Below, one piece after another: positions 1 through 6,956 of a DNA stretch of 21,739 nucleotides; the first letter of the stretch is position 1, and every line of letters begins with the position of its first letter. Position numbers and translations under genes: made by a program. Origin of the DNA: Sphingomonadales bacterium (GTDB lineage: Bacteria > Pseudomonadota > Alphaproteobacteria > Sphingomonadales > Sphingomonadaceae); assembly GCA_024636595.1 (NCBI GenBank), contig JAGXGT010000068.1, positions 1-21,739 of the forward strand. The letters run 5' to 3'. Below the pieces are notes generated by a model, which saw only the letters and a list, made by a program, of their open reading frames with translations, made no database searches and had not been told where the DNA came from.

Positions 1-183
1 GCCCGCCGCAGCGCCGCCTCCCTCGGCAACAAGGGCCGCGACGACGTCACCGTCGGCATGCGCGTCTTCCACAGCAAATTCGGCTATGGCGAAGTGAAGG
101 TGAAAGAAGGCAACAAGCTGGAAATCGCGTTCGAGAAGAGCGGGGATAAAAGGGTTTTGGACAGTTTTGTCGAGGTGGCGTAA
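1..183 (+). CDS. uvrD: DNA helicase UvrD/PcrA, C-terminal end (5' part outside window)
   Basis: Frame 1 is open from the window edge to a TAA and encodes the last 60 residues of a UvrD/PcrA-type superfamily 1A helicase. The recognisable part is the C-terminal Tudor-like domain, with VFHSKFGYGEV, then KLEIAFEKSGDKRVLDSF near the end. In PcrA and UvrD this domain is not part of the motor; it contacts RNA polymerase and so ties nucleotide excision repair to transcription (family knowledge). The helicase motifs lie upstream, outside the window. The last 131 bases (from 53) are repeated at 826-956 on the far side of higBA. This copy keeps the FGYGE core intact and is joined to the upstream frame, so I take it as the functional terminus. 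Confidence 0.88.
   Translation, partial: ARRSAASLGNKGRDDVTVGMRVFHSKFGYGEVKVKEGNKLEIAFEKSGDKRVLDSFVEVA
53..183 (+). repeat. Direct repeat copy 1 (uvrD 3' end) left of higBA
   Basis: This is the left arm of a pair of direct repeats of equal length (131 bp) flanking higBA. Within the 126 bp from ATG 58 to the stop I count 13 mismatches against 831-956, about 90% identity, with no indels. Homology starts around TCGGCATG and ends at the stop codon plus one A. Confidence 0.9.
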
Positions 184-191
184 AGCGCTGC

Positions 192-220
192 TTGACACTA
201 AGTATGTAAAGTGATAGTTT
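192..220 (+). promoter_or_regulatory. Promoter of higBA
   Basis: A perfect -35 TTGACA (192-197) is followed by a 17-bp spacer and a -10-like TAGTTT (215-220). Seven bases after the -10 hexamer comes the GTG at 227, so the transcript may begin at or next to the start codon. HigA-type antitoxins normally repress their own promoter. The short ACTA/TAGT ends around 197-218 are too weak to call an operator. Confidence 0.6.
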
Positions 221-226
221 CCATCC

Positions 227-514
227 GTGGAAATAGAGAGCATCCGGCACAAGGCACTCAAACGCTTTTTCCTGACCGGCCGAAGCCGGGGTTTAGACGG
301 AAACCTGGTCGAGCGCCTGCGCAGAATGCTCAGCTATATTAACAGCGTCAGTAGCTTTGACGAACTCGCGATACCGCCCAATTACGGCCTACATCCGCTC
401 ACAGGTAACCGAGCGGGCAGCTGGTCGATGACGGTCACAAAAAACTGGCGCATGACATTTACCAAGATCGACGGGCAAACCATCGCCGATCTCGATCTGG
501 AGGATTATCACTGA
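227..514 (+). CDS. higB: HigB-type toxin (RelE/ParE superfamily mRNA interferase)
   Basis: The 95-residue product matches the HigB family in length and layout. It opens with IRHKALKRFF, has an LRRML helix, then NYGLHPLTGNRAGSWSM, the core strand TKNWRMTF, and ends DLDLEDYH. HigB toxins cleave mRNA at the ribosome and are neutralised by HigA (family knowledge). The gene precedes its antitoxin, as usual for higBA, and overlaps it by one base (TGATG). The GTG at 227 is chosen because it starts the conserved region and sits just behind a good promoter; no Shine-Dalgarno is visible. The pair lies between two copies of the uvrD 3' end, which points to acquisition as a cassette. Confidence 0.88.
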   Translation: MEIESIRHKALKRFFLTGRSRGLDGNLVERLRRMLSYINSVSSFDELAIPPNYGLHPLTGNRAGSWSMTVTKNWRMTFTKIDGQTIADLDLEDYH

Positions 515-816
515 TGGCACTCACTATGCACCCTTCCCTCGCCGTTCATCCCGGCATTTGGCTCAAGTCCGAAATCATCGATTCCAACGGCATCGCGATA
601 GGTGCCCTCGCCAAAGCTTTTGGCGTCAGTCGTCAGTCGGTAAGCGCAATTCTCAATGGCCGCTCTGCTCTATCTGCCGATATGGCGATCCGGTTTGAGA
701 AATTGTTTGACGTAAGGGCCGATACGCTGTGCCGGATGCAAACGGCCTTTGATCTGGCGCAAGCGCGGACGCGAGAGAAGGATATCAAGGTGGACAAACG
801 GCAGTTGGCGGCATGA
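514..816 (+). CDS. higA: HigA-type antitoxin, XRE-family DNA-binding protein
   Basis: This 100-residue protein has the HigA signature. HPSLAVHPGIWLKSEII comes early, then a helix-turn-helix at about residues 28-50 (ALAKAFGVSRQSVSAILNGR), followed by SALSADMAIRFEKLFDV and a polar C-terminal tail. The role expected from the family is to bind and block HigB and to repress the higBA promoter. Its start codon overlaps the higB stop, so the two are probably translationally coupled. Its own stop overlaps, as ATGA, the ATG of a short in-frame ORF made of duplicated uvrD tail (813-956). Identification of the family is firm; functionality of the pair is inferred. Confidence 0.9.
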   Translation: MALTMHPSLAVHPGIWLKSEIIDSNGIAIGALAKAFGVSRQSVSAILNGRSALSADMAIRFEKLFDVRADTLCRMQTAFDLAQARTREKDIKVDKRQLAA

Positions 817-956
817 GCGAGCGAATCGGCATGTGCGTCTTCCACACCAAATGCGGCTATGCCGAAGTGAAGGTGAAAGAAGGCAACAAGTTGGAGATTG
901 CGTTTGAGAAGAGCGGGGATAAACGGGTGTTGGATAGTTTTGTCGAGGCGGCTTAA
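813..956 (+). pseudogene. Detached duplicate of the UvrD C-terminal Tudor-like end (47-aa ORF)
   Basis: From ATG 813 an open frame of 47 residues reads MSERIG and then a copy of the UvrD C-terminus (MCVFHTKCGYAEV ... KRVLDSFVEAA). Against the genuine end it carries 5 amino-acid changes (Arg to Cys, Ser to Thr, Phe to Cys, Gly to Ala, Val to Ala) and 8 silent ones. Four of the five replacements fall in the first 12 codons, including the conserved FGYG core, which suggests relaxed constraint. It has no helicase domains. The ATG overlaps the higA stop (ATGA) and the TAA abuts the ATG of the next gene, so it could be translated. I read it as a remnant or displaced original 3' end; a small functional peptide cannot be excluded. 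Confidence 0.75.
826..956 (+). repeat. Direct repeat copy 2 (uvrD 3' end) right of higBA
   Basis: This is the right arm of the 131-bp direct repeat pair described at 53-183. It ends exactly where the serine hydrolase gene begins (TAA then ATG). Zero spacing to the next gene suggests that this copy sits in the ancestral position. Confidence 0.9.
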
Positions 957-2006
957 ATGATCCGTTTATGCGCAGCGCTATTGACGCTCCTGACCCTCGC
1001 GACGCCGTCACAGGCCGAACCGCTCGACCTTACCCGGTTAGAAACCGTTCTCGCCAGTGGCAAGCTGGGCGAAGTGACCTCGGTCATCGTCGAGCAAGGC
1101 GATGCCATAAGATATGAGAAATATTTCGGCAAAGGTGGCCCGGAAAAGCGCAATGATATTCGATCCGCGGCCAAAAGCATCACGGCGCTGGCCATCGGAC
1201 AGGCGATTGGCGATGGCACCATCGGGTCGGTCGACGACAAGCCCTGGGCCCTTTTTCTGCCCCAGACCAATGGCGCGAAAAGCGAAATAACCCTCCGCGA
1301 TCTGCTGACCATGTCGTCGGCGCTGGATTGCAATGACTGGACGCCCAAATCCCTCGGCAACGAGGAGAAAATGTATCCGAAACGGGTGTGGCGGGACTTT
1401 GCGCTGCAGATCCCGGTCGAGAAGGGTTATGCCCGCGATTACAAGGGGTTTGGCCGCTTCTCTTATTGTACCGCCGGCGCCTTCCTGCTCGGGCAATATC
1501 TGCAGGAGCGCAGCGGCACGCGCTTTGACCAGTTTGTCGAGCAACGCCTGTTCGCGCCGCTCGGCATCGGTCCGGTCAAATGGAAACGCTCGTCCAGCGG
1601 CGAGGTCCAATCGGGCGGTCAGCTCGAAATCCGGGCGCGGGATCTGGTGCCAATCGGGCGGCTGGTGCTGAACCGCGGAATGCATGACGGCAAACAGCTG
1701 GTACCCGCTGCCTGGATTGACGAGATGCTAACCCCGCATGTCCGCGCCACCGCCATTGACGACTATGGCTATCTGTGGTGGCTGCGGGCCTTCCGCAGCG
1801 GCGAACGCAGTCTGACCGGCTGGTATATGTCGGGCAATGGCGGCAACAAGATTGTCATCCTGCCGGAACTCGACGCCGTCATTGTCGTCACCGCAACCAA
1901 TTACAACAAACCGGATATGCATCAGATTACGACCGACATCGTCGAACGCGCGGTGCTTCCCGCGCTCCTGGAAACCGCGAAAAGTGACGGATTAGACGGA
2001 GATTGA
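957..2006 (+). CDS. Exported serine hydrolase, beta-lactamase/class C PBP-like family
   Basis: The 349-residue protein begins with a signal peptide (hydrophobic stretch at residues 4-16, likely cut after SQA at 20), so it should act in the periplasm. The beta-lactamase fold is shown by the Ser-x-x-Lys motif SAAK at 70-73, the LRDLLTMSSAL segment at 113-123, FSYCTAGAFLLG around 168-179 where the second motif (Tyr-x-Asn) is expected, and SGNGGN at 292-297 in the place of the KTG-type motif. The second motif reads Tyr-Cys-Thr here. Substrate is unknown; relatives include esterases, amidases and DD-peptidases. The start abuts the preceding TAA. It may be co-transcribed with higBA or, ancestrally, with uvrD. 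Confidence 0.85.
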   Translation: MIRLCAALLTLLTLATPSQAEPLDLTRLETVLASGKLGEVTSVIVEQGDAIRYEKYFGKGGPEKRNDIRSAAKSITALAIGQAIGDGTIGSVDDKPWALFLPQTNGAKSEITLRDLLTMSSALDCNDWTPKSLGNEEKMYPKRVWRDFALQIPVEKGYARDYKGFGRFSYCTAGAFLLGQYLQERSGTRFDQFVEQRLFAPLGIGPVKWKRSSSGEVQSGGQLEIRARDLVPIGRLVLNRGMHDGKQLVPAAWIDEMLTPHVRATAIDDYGYLWWLRAFRSGERSLTGWYMSGNGGNKIVILPELDAVIVVTATNYNKPDMHQITTDIVERAVLPALLETAKSDGLDGD

Positions 2007-2043
2007 CGGGTTGGGAGCTATCGAACCCGGGTTGCGACGGGTA

Positions 2044-2157
2044 TCAATATCCCCCATTCTTCTTCTTGATTCTCTTCCGAACTATAAAAATGGCGACGCT
2101 CCCCCCGACCACCATCAGTGCAATCATACTATAAGCGATAATCAGGCGAAGCTCCAT
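2044..2157 (-). CDS. Small single-pass membrane protein (37 aa)
   Basis: The frame reads MELRLIIAYSMIALMVV then GGSVAIFIV and ends RKRIKKKNGGY. That is one hydrophobic helix from about residue 5 to 26 followed by a strongly basic tail, as expected of a small inner-membrane protein with its C-terminus in the cytoplasm. The ATG lies one base after the TAG of the upstream 80-aa gene, with AGGGA in that gene's 3' end as a likely ribosome binding site, so the two are probably coupled. No family or function is recognised. Confidence 0.62.
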   Translation of the reverse strand: MELRLIIAYSMIALMVVGGSVAIFIVRKRIKKKNGGY

Positions 2158-2158
2158 G

Positions 2159-2401
2159 CTAGTCCCTGTCCTGCAGATCGTCTGTTTCATTTTCGCCGGC
2201 AAATTCCAGCGCGATTTCCGCGTCGAGCTTGTCGCGCGGGCTCAGATGACCTGCCTCTCGTTTTTCCGCCTGGATCGCTTCGATACCCCATGCTTTCGCA
2301 GCGGCAGCGGCGACTTTGCGCCGGCTTTCCAGCGGATCATTTACGGCCAGATCAAGCTGACGCGCTTCCTGTTCCCGGCAGGTGGATGCTTTTACACGCA
2401 T
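2159..2401 (-). CDS. Conserved hypothetical protein, 80 aa, polar and helical
   Basis: The product starts MRVKASTCREQEARQLDLA, continues with SRRKVAAAAAKAWGIEA and an EKREAG segment, and ends in an acidic tail (ENETDDLQDRD). It has no signal peptide or membrane helix and is likely a cytoplasmic helical protein. I recognise the style from sphingomonad hypothetical proteins but know no function. It is the middle gene of a compact minus-strand trio: 25 bases after the 45-aa gene and one base before the 37-aa membrane protein. AAGG stands a few bases before the ATG. Confidence 0.65.
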   Translation of the reverse strand: MRVKASTCREQEARQLDLAVNDPLESRRKVAAAAAKAWGIEAIQAEKREAGHLSPRDKLDAEIALEFAGENETDDLQDRD

Positions 2402-2426
2402 TACGGTCGCCTTTTCTGTTCGATCA

Positions 2427-2564
2427 TTAGCTGCGGTTGGTTTTCATATTCTCAAGGCCGACGACAACGCCCGACTTACCCGAAGGATTGGACGCGTTGG
2501 TCTTGACCTTGGCCGCTTTCGGCTTGCGGATTTCCTTGTTCGATTTCTTCTGTGATTTGGCCAT
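2427..2564 (-). CDS. Small basic protein (45 aa), MAKSQKKSNKEIRKPK type
   Basis: The 45-residue frame is lysine-rich at the N-terminus (MAKSQKKSNKEIRKPKAAK), with NPSGKSG in the middle and an end reading ENMKTNRS. A good ribosome binding site, AAAGGA, stands about eight bases before the ATG. Similar tiny basic proteins are widespread in sphingomonads, to my recollection, without an assigned role. The charge pattern would suit nucleic acid or ribosome binding, but that is a guess. It is the first gene of the minus-strand trio ending at 2044. Confidence 0.68.
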   Translation of the reverse strand: MAKSQKKSNKEIRKPKAAKVKTNASNPSGKSGVVVGLENMKTNRS

Positions 2565-2846
2565 GATATTGTCCTTTCAGATTGATTTTCAGGCGGCAGC
2601 CAGCGGGTCCGCCCCAAAGAGGCGGTCGATCGGAACAGCTGTCTGCGAACAAACTCAAATGATCGTGCTGCGAACGAAGTCCTGCCTCAGGAAAGCCGAT
2701 CAGAGTCATTTCGGATCGAGAAGAGACAATGCCAGTGCGTATTGCAATCGCGCGATCACAATGGCCTGTTTAACATATAGGGAGGGAACAAGGCTATTGT
2801 AAGGCTTGCACCTTTGTCATGACAATTGGGCAGGCTGCGCCACATC
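2565..2846. other. Intergenic region upstream of the small-gene trio
   Basis: There is no convincing gene in these 282 bases. Features seen: a CCGCC/GGCGG hairpin (2609-2613 with 2621-2625, 7-base loop) in the probable leader of the 45-aa gene, and a short direct repeat AAGGCT spaced 11 bases apart near 2790-2806. No clear sigma70-type promoter and no U-tract terminator for the L,D-transpeptidase gene was found. Confidence 0.5.
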
Positions 2847-3539
2847 CTAAAGAATGGCGTCGCCCATATTGAGCATCTTGCCATTGGTCACGATCACCCG
2901 GTCGCCGAGCTTGGCCTGTTCGAACAGATGCCGCGCAAATTCCAGCGGCACACCGATGCAGCCGCGTGTGCCCCATCCCCATTTGACATCGGAAGCATGG
3001 ATCGCGACACCATCATTGGTCAGTCGCAGCATATAAGGCATCGGCGAGCCATAGATGTTGGAGACATGATCCTTGCTCTTCTGGCTGATCGGAAAGACGC
3101 CGGTCGGAGTGGGTTTTTCGGAGTCGCCAAAGGTGATCACGGCTGCGCCAATTTCATAGCCGGCGCGGAATACGGAAATACTCTCTGCCTGCAGATCGAC
3201 GGTCACGACCAGCTCGCCTTCCGGCACGCCTTCATCGTCCCACTTGTAATAGCCATGGACGAACGGCTCGTCGATCTGGAGGATTCGCTTGACCACAAAC
3301 TTGTCGCTCAGCGGCAATTTGTCGGCAAGATCACCAGCATCGGCCACAAGGGATTGGGGTGCCAGCTCGTCCTCGACGACCGGGTCGGCAGCCACAATCT
3401 CGTTAGCTGCCGTCTCGGTAGGAGCAGAAGCGGTGCCGGCGTCGGCGCGAGTCAGCCCCATTACCAGCATCGCACCAATTGCCAGCGCTGCGATCAGCAA
3501 TACCGATGCACTTACCCGATAGGCTATTTTCTCGACCAT
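2847..3539 (-). CDS. L,D-transpeptidase-fold (YkuD) protein, membrane-anchored
   Basis: The 230-residue protein has a short cytoplasmic start, one hydrophobic helix at about residues 11-29 (anchor or uncleaved signal), an Ala/Glu-rich linker to about 80, and a YkuD domain in the C-terminal half. The domain shows TGVFPIS around 146-152 and the active-site stretch AIHASDVKWGWGTRGCIG at 179-196, with His181 and nucleophile Cys194. YkuD enzymes make 3-3 peptidoglycan cross-links or attach proteins to peptidoglycan from the periplasmic side. Here the usual [S/T]-H-G-C-x-R reads T-R-G-C-I-G, so the His before Gly and the Arg after Cys are both missing. Catalysis or substrate may therefore differ. 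GGAG stands about 12 bases before the ATG. Confidence 0.85.
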   Translation of the reverse strand: MVEKIAYRVSASVLLIAALAIGAMLVMGLTRADAGTASAPTETAANEIVAADPVVEDELAPQSLVADAGDLADKLPLSDKFVVKRILQIDEPFVHGYYKWDDEGVPEGELVVTVDLQAESISVFRAGYEIGAAVITFGDSEKPTPTGVFPISQKSKDHVSNIYGSPMPYMLRLTNDGVAIHASDVKWGWGTRGCIGVPLEFARHLFEQAKLGDRVIVTNGKMLNMGDAIL

Positions 3540-3743
3540 CGCTCATACTCCATTTGTTAACGGAGTGTTTACCATGGACTGGGGAAGAAAAATCGCCGAT
3601 TTTCGCGCCGTCCCGCAGCGGTACGCTGGTTACCGGAATGTTAAGGAGCAGCGTTAACGGGTGCGATGGGGCGGCGGCGCTCCCCCCATCTTCCCATCGC
3701 CTATATAGCAGATTGCTGGCTCGCCTCGGCCGGGGCCGCGCGC
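3540..3743. other. Intergenic region between two minus-strand envelope genes
   Basis: These 204 bases hold no convincing gene. Two GTTAACG heptamers (near 3556 and 3653) and a GATGGGG/CCCCATC stem (3665-3671 with 3684-3690, GC-rich 12-base loop) are visible. The stem lies just downstream of the DUF885 gene on its strand and may mark the end of that transcript, but it has no U-tract. Confidence 0.4.
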
Positions 3744-5501
3744 CTAGAAAACCGCCTTCGCTTCGGCTTCCTTCATCATTGCCTTGCGCACCAAGGGAAT
3801 CGGAGGGCCGCCGTAGCTGAGAAACTCGTCATGAAATTCCTTCCAGCCAGCCATTGCCCCGTCTTCTTGCGTCTTTTGCTCGGCAAAATTGGCATTGGTC
3901 CAGTCTTCCCGCAGCTTGCGGATCATCAGCTTGCCCATCGTGTAATTGAGATAGGCCGGATCATAGGTTCCGCGCGCCGCCTGCTGGTCCGCATTGCCTT
4001 CGTCCTGATAGCATTGCTCAAGAAACATCTTCTTCGAATCGGCAACGCTCATGCCCTGCGAGTGCAGACCGATGGCAGAGAGGAACCGGCAATCGCGCAG
4101 CAACGCGTTGGACAATTGTCCGATATGGGTTTCGTTGTCGCCCGCATTGAGACCGGCCTCCCACATCATTTCCTCGCTATAATGCGCCCAGCCTTCGGCA
4201 AAGGCATAGCCGACAAACAATTTGCCGAATATCGATTGGGCGCGGTTGCTGTGCAGGAAATTTAGGAAATGGCCCGGCCAGACTTCGTGCACCGACGTGA
4301 ACAACAGATCCTTGGTGCCCGGAATATAGGCCTGGCGTTTGGCTTCATCCCAGGACGGGTCGGGCGGCGAAATATAATAGACCGATGGCAGACCTGTTTC
4401 ATAGGGACCGGGAATGTCGATATAGGCGCTGTTCTGCCGGTTATAGGGCGGTGATTCCTCGACCTGCGCTTCCTCTGTTCCGGGTATCGAGACGATATTC
4501 TTGTCGACCAAAAAGGCGCGCAGTCCAGGCAGTTGCCGGCGCGCTTCCTCGACCGGGCCGTCTTTCGGCTTGTCGCTGCCCATCTTCGCCATGCAATCGA
4601 CGATGCTCGCGCCGGGCGCAAATTTGCCGCACGCAGCAGTCAAAGCCGTCTGATTGCGCTTCAGGTCCGCCCGGCCGATCGCTTCCAGTTCGTCCAGCGA
4701 AATATTGACGCCCTCGGTCTTGCTCACCATCGCCGCAAATTTCTCGGCACCCAGCGCATAGCCGTCTTTGGTCGCCGGCACCGAACCGATATGTCCGGCC
4801 AGATCCTTCATCGCTGCGGCTGCGGCAGCAGCGGCTACGTCAAATTGCTGCTGAAGCTCGGTATCTTTGACTTCGGCAAAAGCGGCCTTGGCATCGCCGG
4901 TAAAATAGTCCGCAAAACCGCCGAAACCGGCCTGACCATATTTGAGATAGGTTTCCGGCAGCGGCAATTGCAGATTCGCCTTGATCTGCGCCGCGGCCGC
5001 CGGAACCGCCTTGGCATATTTGATAAACGCCTTCATCCGCGTTTCGGCATCAGCATAGGGCCGCGCGATGTAGACATTGGGGTCGAGCGCCCCAACATAA
5101 TAAGCCGGATTCTTATGCGGCCAGTCGGCGGTTTCCAGCCAGAAGAGCTCGCCCTCCATCACATTGATCAGATAGTCCCGCTCGAACAGTTCCGCTTCAC
5201 TCAAATCAGCGGCATCAATTGCCTGCGCATCCGCAATCGCCTTTTTGCGGATATCGACCATCTTTTTCAGGCCCTCGTCGCTCCAGTCCGGCAGCTGACC
5301 GTCAAATTCATGCTTGCCCTGATAGACCGCGAAATTTGGATTCACCGGGAAATAGCCGTCAAGAAAGCTCGTAAGATAACCGCCCCAGATGCCGCTATCA
5401 TCAATTTGCATCGCGGCGACCGGTTCGTCCTCGATCTTCTTGCATCCGGTTACCGTCAAGGCGGCCAGCGATACGGCCAGCATCAAATTGCGCATCTTCA
5501 T
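3744..5501 (-). CDS. DUF885 family lipoprotein, putative zinc metallohydrolase
   Basis: The 585-residue product opens with a lipoprotein signal; the lipobox LTVTGC puts the lipidated Cys at 20, so the mature protein should be membrane-tethered in the periplasm or outer membrane. The rest matches the DUF885 family in length and order. TSVHEVWPGHFLNF at about 402-415 supplies an HExxxGH-type site (His405, Glu406, His411). EGWAHYSEEMMWEAG at 436-450 carries the downstream glutamates expected of a gluzincin-like metallopeptidase. The family is peptidase-like, but most members are uncharacterised. GGGAG precedes the ATG. The gene stands alone, divergent from the MFS gene across about 160 bases. 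Confidence 0.88.
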   Translation of the reverse strand: MKMRNLMLAVSLAALTVTGCKKIEDEPVAAMQIDDSGIWGGYLTSFLDGYFPVNPNFAVYQGKHEFDGQLPDWSDEGLKKMVDIRKKAIADAQAIDAADLSEAELFERDYLINVMEGELFWLETADWPHKNPAYYVGALDPNVYIARPYADAETRMKAFIKYAKAVPAAAAQIKANLQLPLPETYLKYGQAGFGGFADYFTGDAKAAFAEVKDTELQQQFDVAAAAAAAAMKDLAGHIGSVPATKDGYALGAEKFAAMVSKTEGVNISLDELEAIGRADLKRNQTALTAACGKFAPGASIVDCMAKMGSDKPKDGPVEEARRQLPGLRAFLVDKNIVSIPGTEEAQVEESPPYNRQNSAYIDIPGPYETGLPSVYYISPPDPSWDEAKRQAYIPGTKDLLFTSVHEVWPGHFLNFLHSNRAQSIFGKLFVGYAFAEGWAHYSEEMMWEAGLNAGDNETHIGQLSNALLRDCRFLSAIGLHSQGMSVADSKKMFLEQCYQDEGNADQQAARGTYDPAYLNYTMGKLMIRKLREDWTNANFAEQKTQEDGAMAGWKEFHDEFLSYGGPPIPLVRKAMMKEAEAKAVF

Positions 5502-5663
5502 TATAGTCTCCCGGGGAATAGTTGCTTCTGATGGTAAAGGCGGTGACTGGCATATTCCGGGATCGCTTGACCAGCGTTATTCGACGAACCACCTTCGACC
5601 AAATCTTTCTGCTTGCGAACGAATTGATTGCAGCAACTTGCGTCAATCGCTAGCAGATATCCC

Positions 5664-6956
5664 GTGATCAGTTCCGCTCCGCATCCCTTCACCATCGCCA
5701 ATTATCGCTACCTTTGGTTCTCGCGACTGGCATCGATGTTTGCGCTCTATGCGATGATGCTCATCGTCGGCTGGCAGGCCTATAACCTGGCCCGCGAAGA
5801 TATGGGGATCAGCGCCTCGGCCGGGATATTGGGCCTGCTCGGACTGCTGCAATTCGTGCCGCTGTTCATTCTGACACCACTGGTCGGATGGGTTGCCGAT
5901 CATATGGACCGCCGCTGGATCGCGCGCATCGTATTGGCCGCCCAGGCGTTGATTGCCCTCACGCTCGGGTTGCTCACTGCAACCGGCGGCATCACCCTCT
6001 GGAACATCTATATCATCGCCGTGCTGCTCGGTATTTGCCGGGCCTTTCTCGGGCCTGCAGTCACCTCATTGGCACCCAACCTGGTGCCGAAAGCATCGAT
6101 TCCGCGCGCAATAGCGCTCTCGACCATCGCTTGGCAGGTCGGCGTCATCGCCGGGCCCGGCATGGCCGGCCCGCTCTACAAGGTCGATGCCGCGTTGCCC
6201 TATTTCGTCTGCGCGGGCCTCTATGCGCTGGCGACGCTGGCAATCTTTCTGATCGGCCCGGTGCCGCGCCCCGCAGCGGACAAAACCAAGGGGCCCCTGC
6301 AACAGGTCACCGACGGCTTGTCCTATGTCTGGACCAACAAGCTGGTGCTCGGCGCGATCACGCTGGATCTGCTGGTCATGTTCCTCGCCGGCGCCACCGC
6401 GATGATCCCGGTCTTCGCCAAGGATATTTTGCACGCCGGTGAAATCGGATTGTCGCTGCTCGCCGCCTCCCCTGCCGTGGGCGCGGTGATTGTCGCCGTC
6501 ATTTTCTCCTTTGCCCCGCTCAGCAAGAATGTCGGCAACAGCATGCTGGTCGCGATGGCAGTATTCGGACTGGGCACGATCGGCTTCGGCCTCAGCACCA
6601 ATCTCTACCTATCGATGGCCTGCCTCGGGATTTGCGGCGCCGCCGACATGTTCGGGGTCTACGTCCGCAGTTCGCTGATCCAGCTCCACACGCCCGACGC
6701 CAAGCGGGGACGGGTCGGTGCGGTCAGCCAGATGACAATCAGCGCCTCCAACGAACTCGGTGATGCCCTGTCCGGCGGCCTTGCCGTTCTTGTCGGACCG
6801 GTTGCTGCCATTGTCGCGGGCGGTGCCGGTGCTATAGTGGTCACAGGACTATGGTCGCGACTGTTCCCCCAACTGGGCGCGGCCAAGACTTTCGATCCGC
6901 CGGACGATCTGGAGCCGGCTGACAATGAAAAGACAAACAGGAGAGCAGGACAATGA
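5664..6956 (+). CDS. MFS transporter (EntS/MFS_3-like exporter)
   Basis: From the GTG at 5664 the product is 430 residues with the alternating hydrophobic segments of a 12-helix major facilitator protein. The FTIANYRYLWFSRLASMFA opening and the cytoplasmic loop motif GWVADHMDRRWIAR between helices 2 and 3 fit the EntS/MFS_3 group, which exports siderophores or drugs (family knowledge). A TTG at 5628 would add 12 residues, but homologues usually begin close to the NYRYLW segment, so the shorter start is preferred. The stop overlaps the cysK start by 4 bp (ATGA). Substrate is not predictable; the link to cysK could hint at export of a thiol or cysteine-related compound, which is inference. Confidence 0.87.
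   Translation: MISSAPHPFTIANYRYLWFSRLASMFALYAMMLIVGWQAYNLAREDMGISASAGILGLLGLLQFVPLFILTPLVGWVADHMDRRWIARIVLAAQALIALTLGLLTATGGITLWNIYIIAVLLGICRAFLGPAVTSLAPNLVPKASIPRAIALSTIAWQVGVIAGPGMAGPLYKVDAALPYFVCAGLYALATLAIFLIGPVPRPAADKTKGPLQQVTDGLSYVWTNKLVLGAITLDLLVMFLAGATAMIPVFAKDILHAGEIGLSLLAASPAVGAVIVAVIFSFAPLSKNVGNSMLVAMAVFGLGTIGFGLSTNLYLSMACLGICGAADMFGVYVRSSLIQLHTPDAKRGRVGAVSQMTISASNELGDALSGGLAVLVGPVAAIVAGGAGAIVVTGLWSRLFPQLGAAKTFDPPDDLEPADNEKTNRRAGQ

Noticed and set aside
2024..2033. Perfect palindrome AACCCGGGTT between converging genes, considered as a terminator.
   Set aside because: No loop can form and no T run follows on either strand.
2011..2802. Several plus-strand frames through the small-gene region.
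   Set aside because: They are antisense to three small genes that have their own ribosome binding sites and sensible composition; the plus frames are low-complexity.
3653..3659. TTAA-containing sites around 3640-3660 considered as a CtrA box.
   Set aside because: The two TTAA halves are 9 bases apart, not the 7 of the TTAA-N7-TTAA consensus.
4533..5531. Long plus-strand open frame (332 codons) antisense to the DUF885 lipoprotein.
   Set aside because: Same antisense artefact; low-complexity Arg/Ile-rich product and no ribosome binding site.
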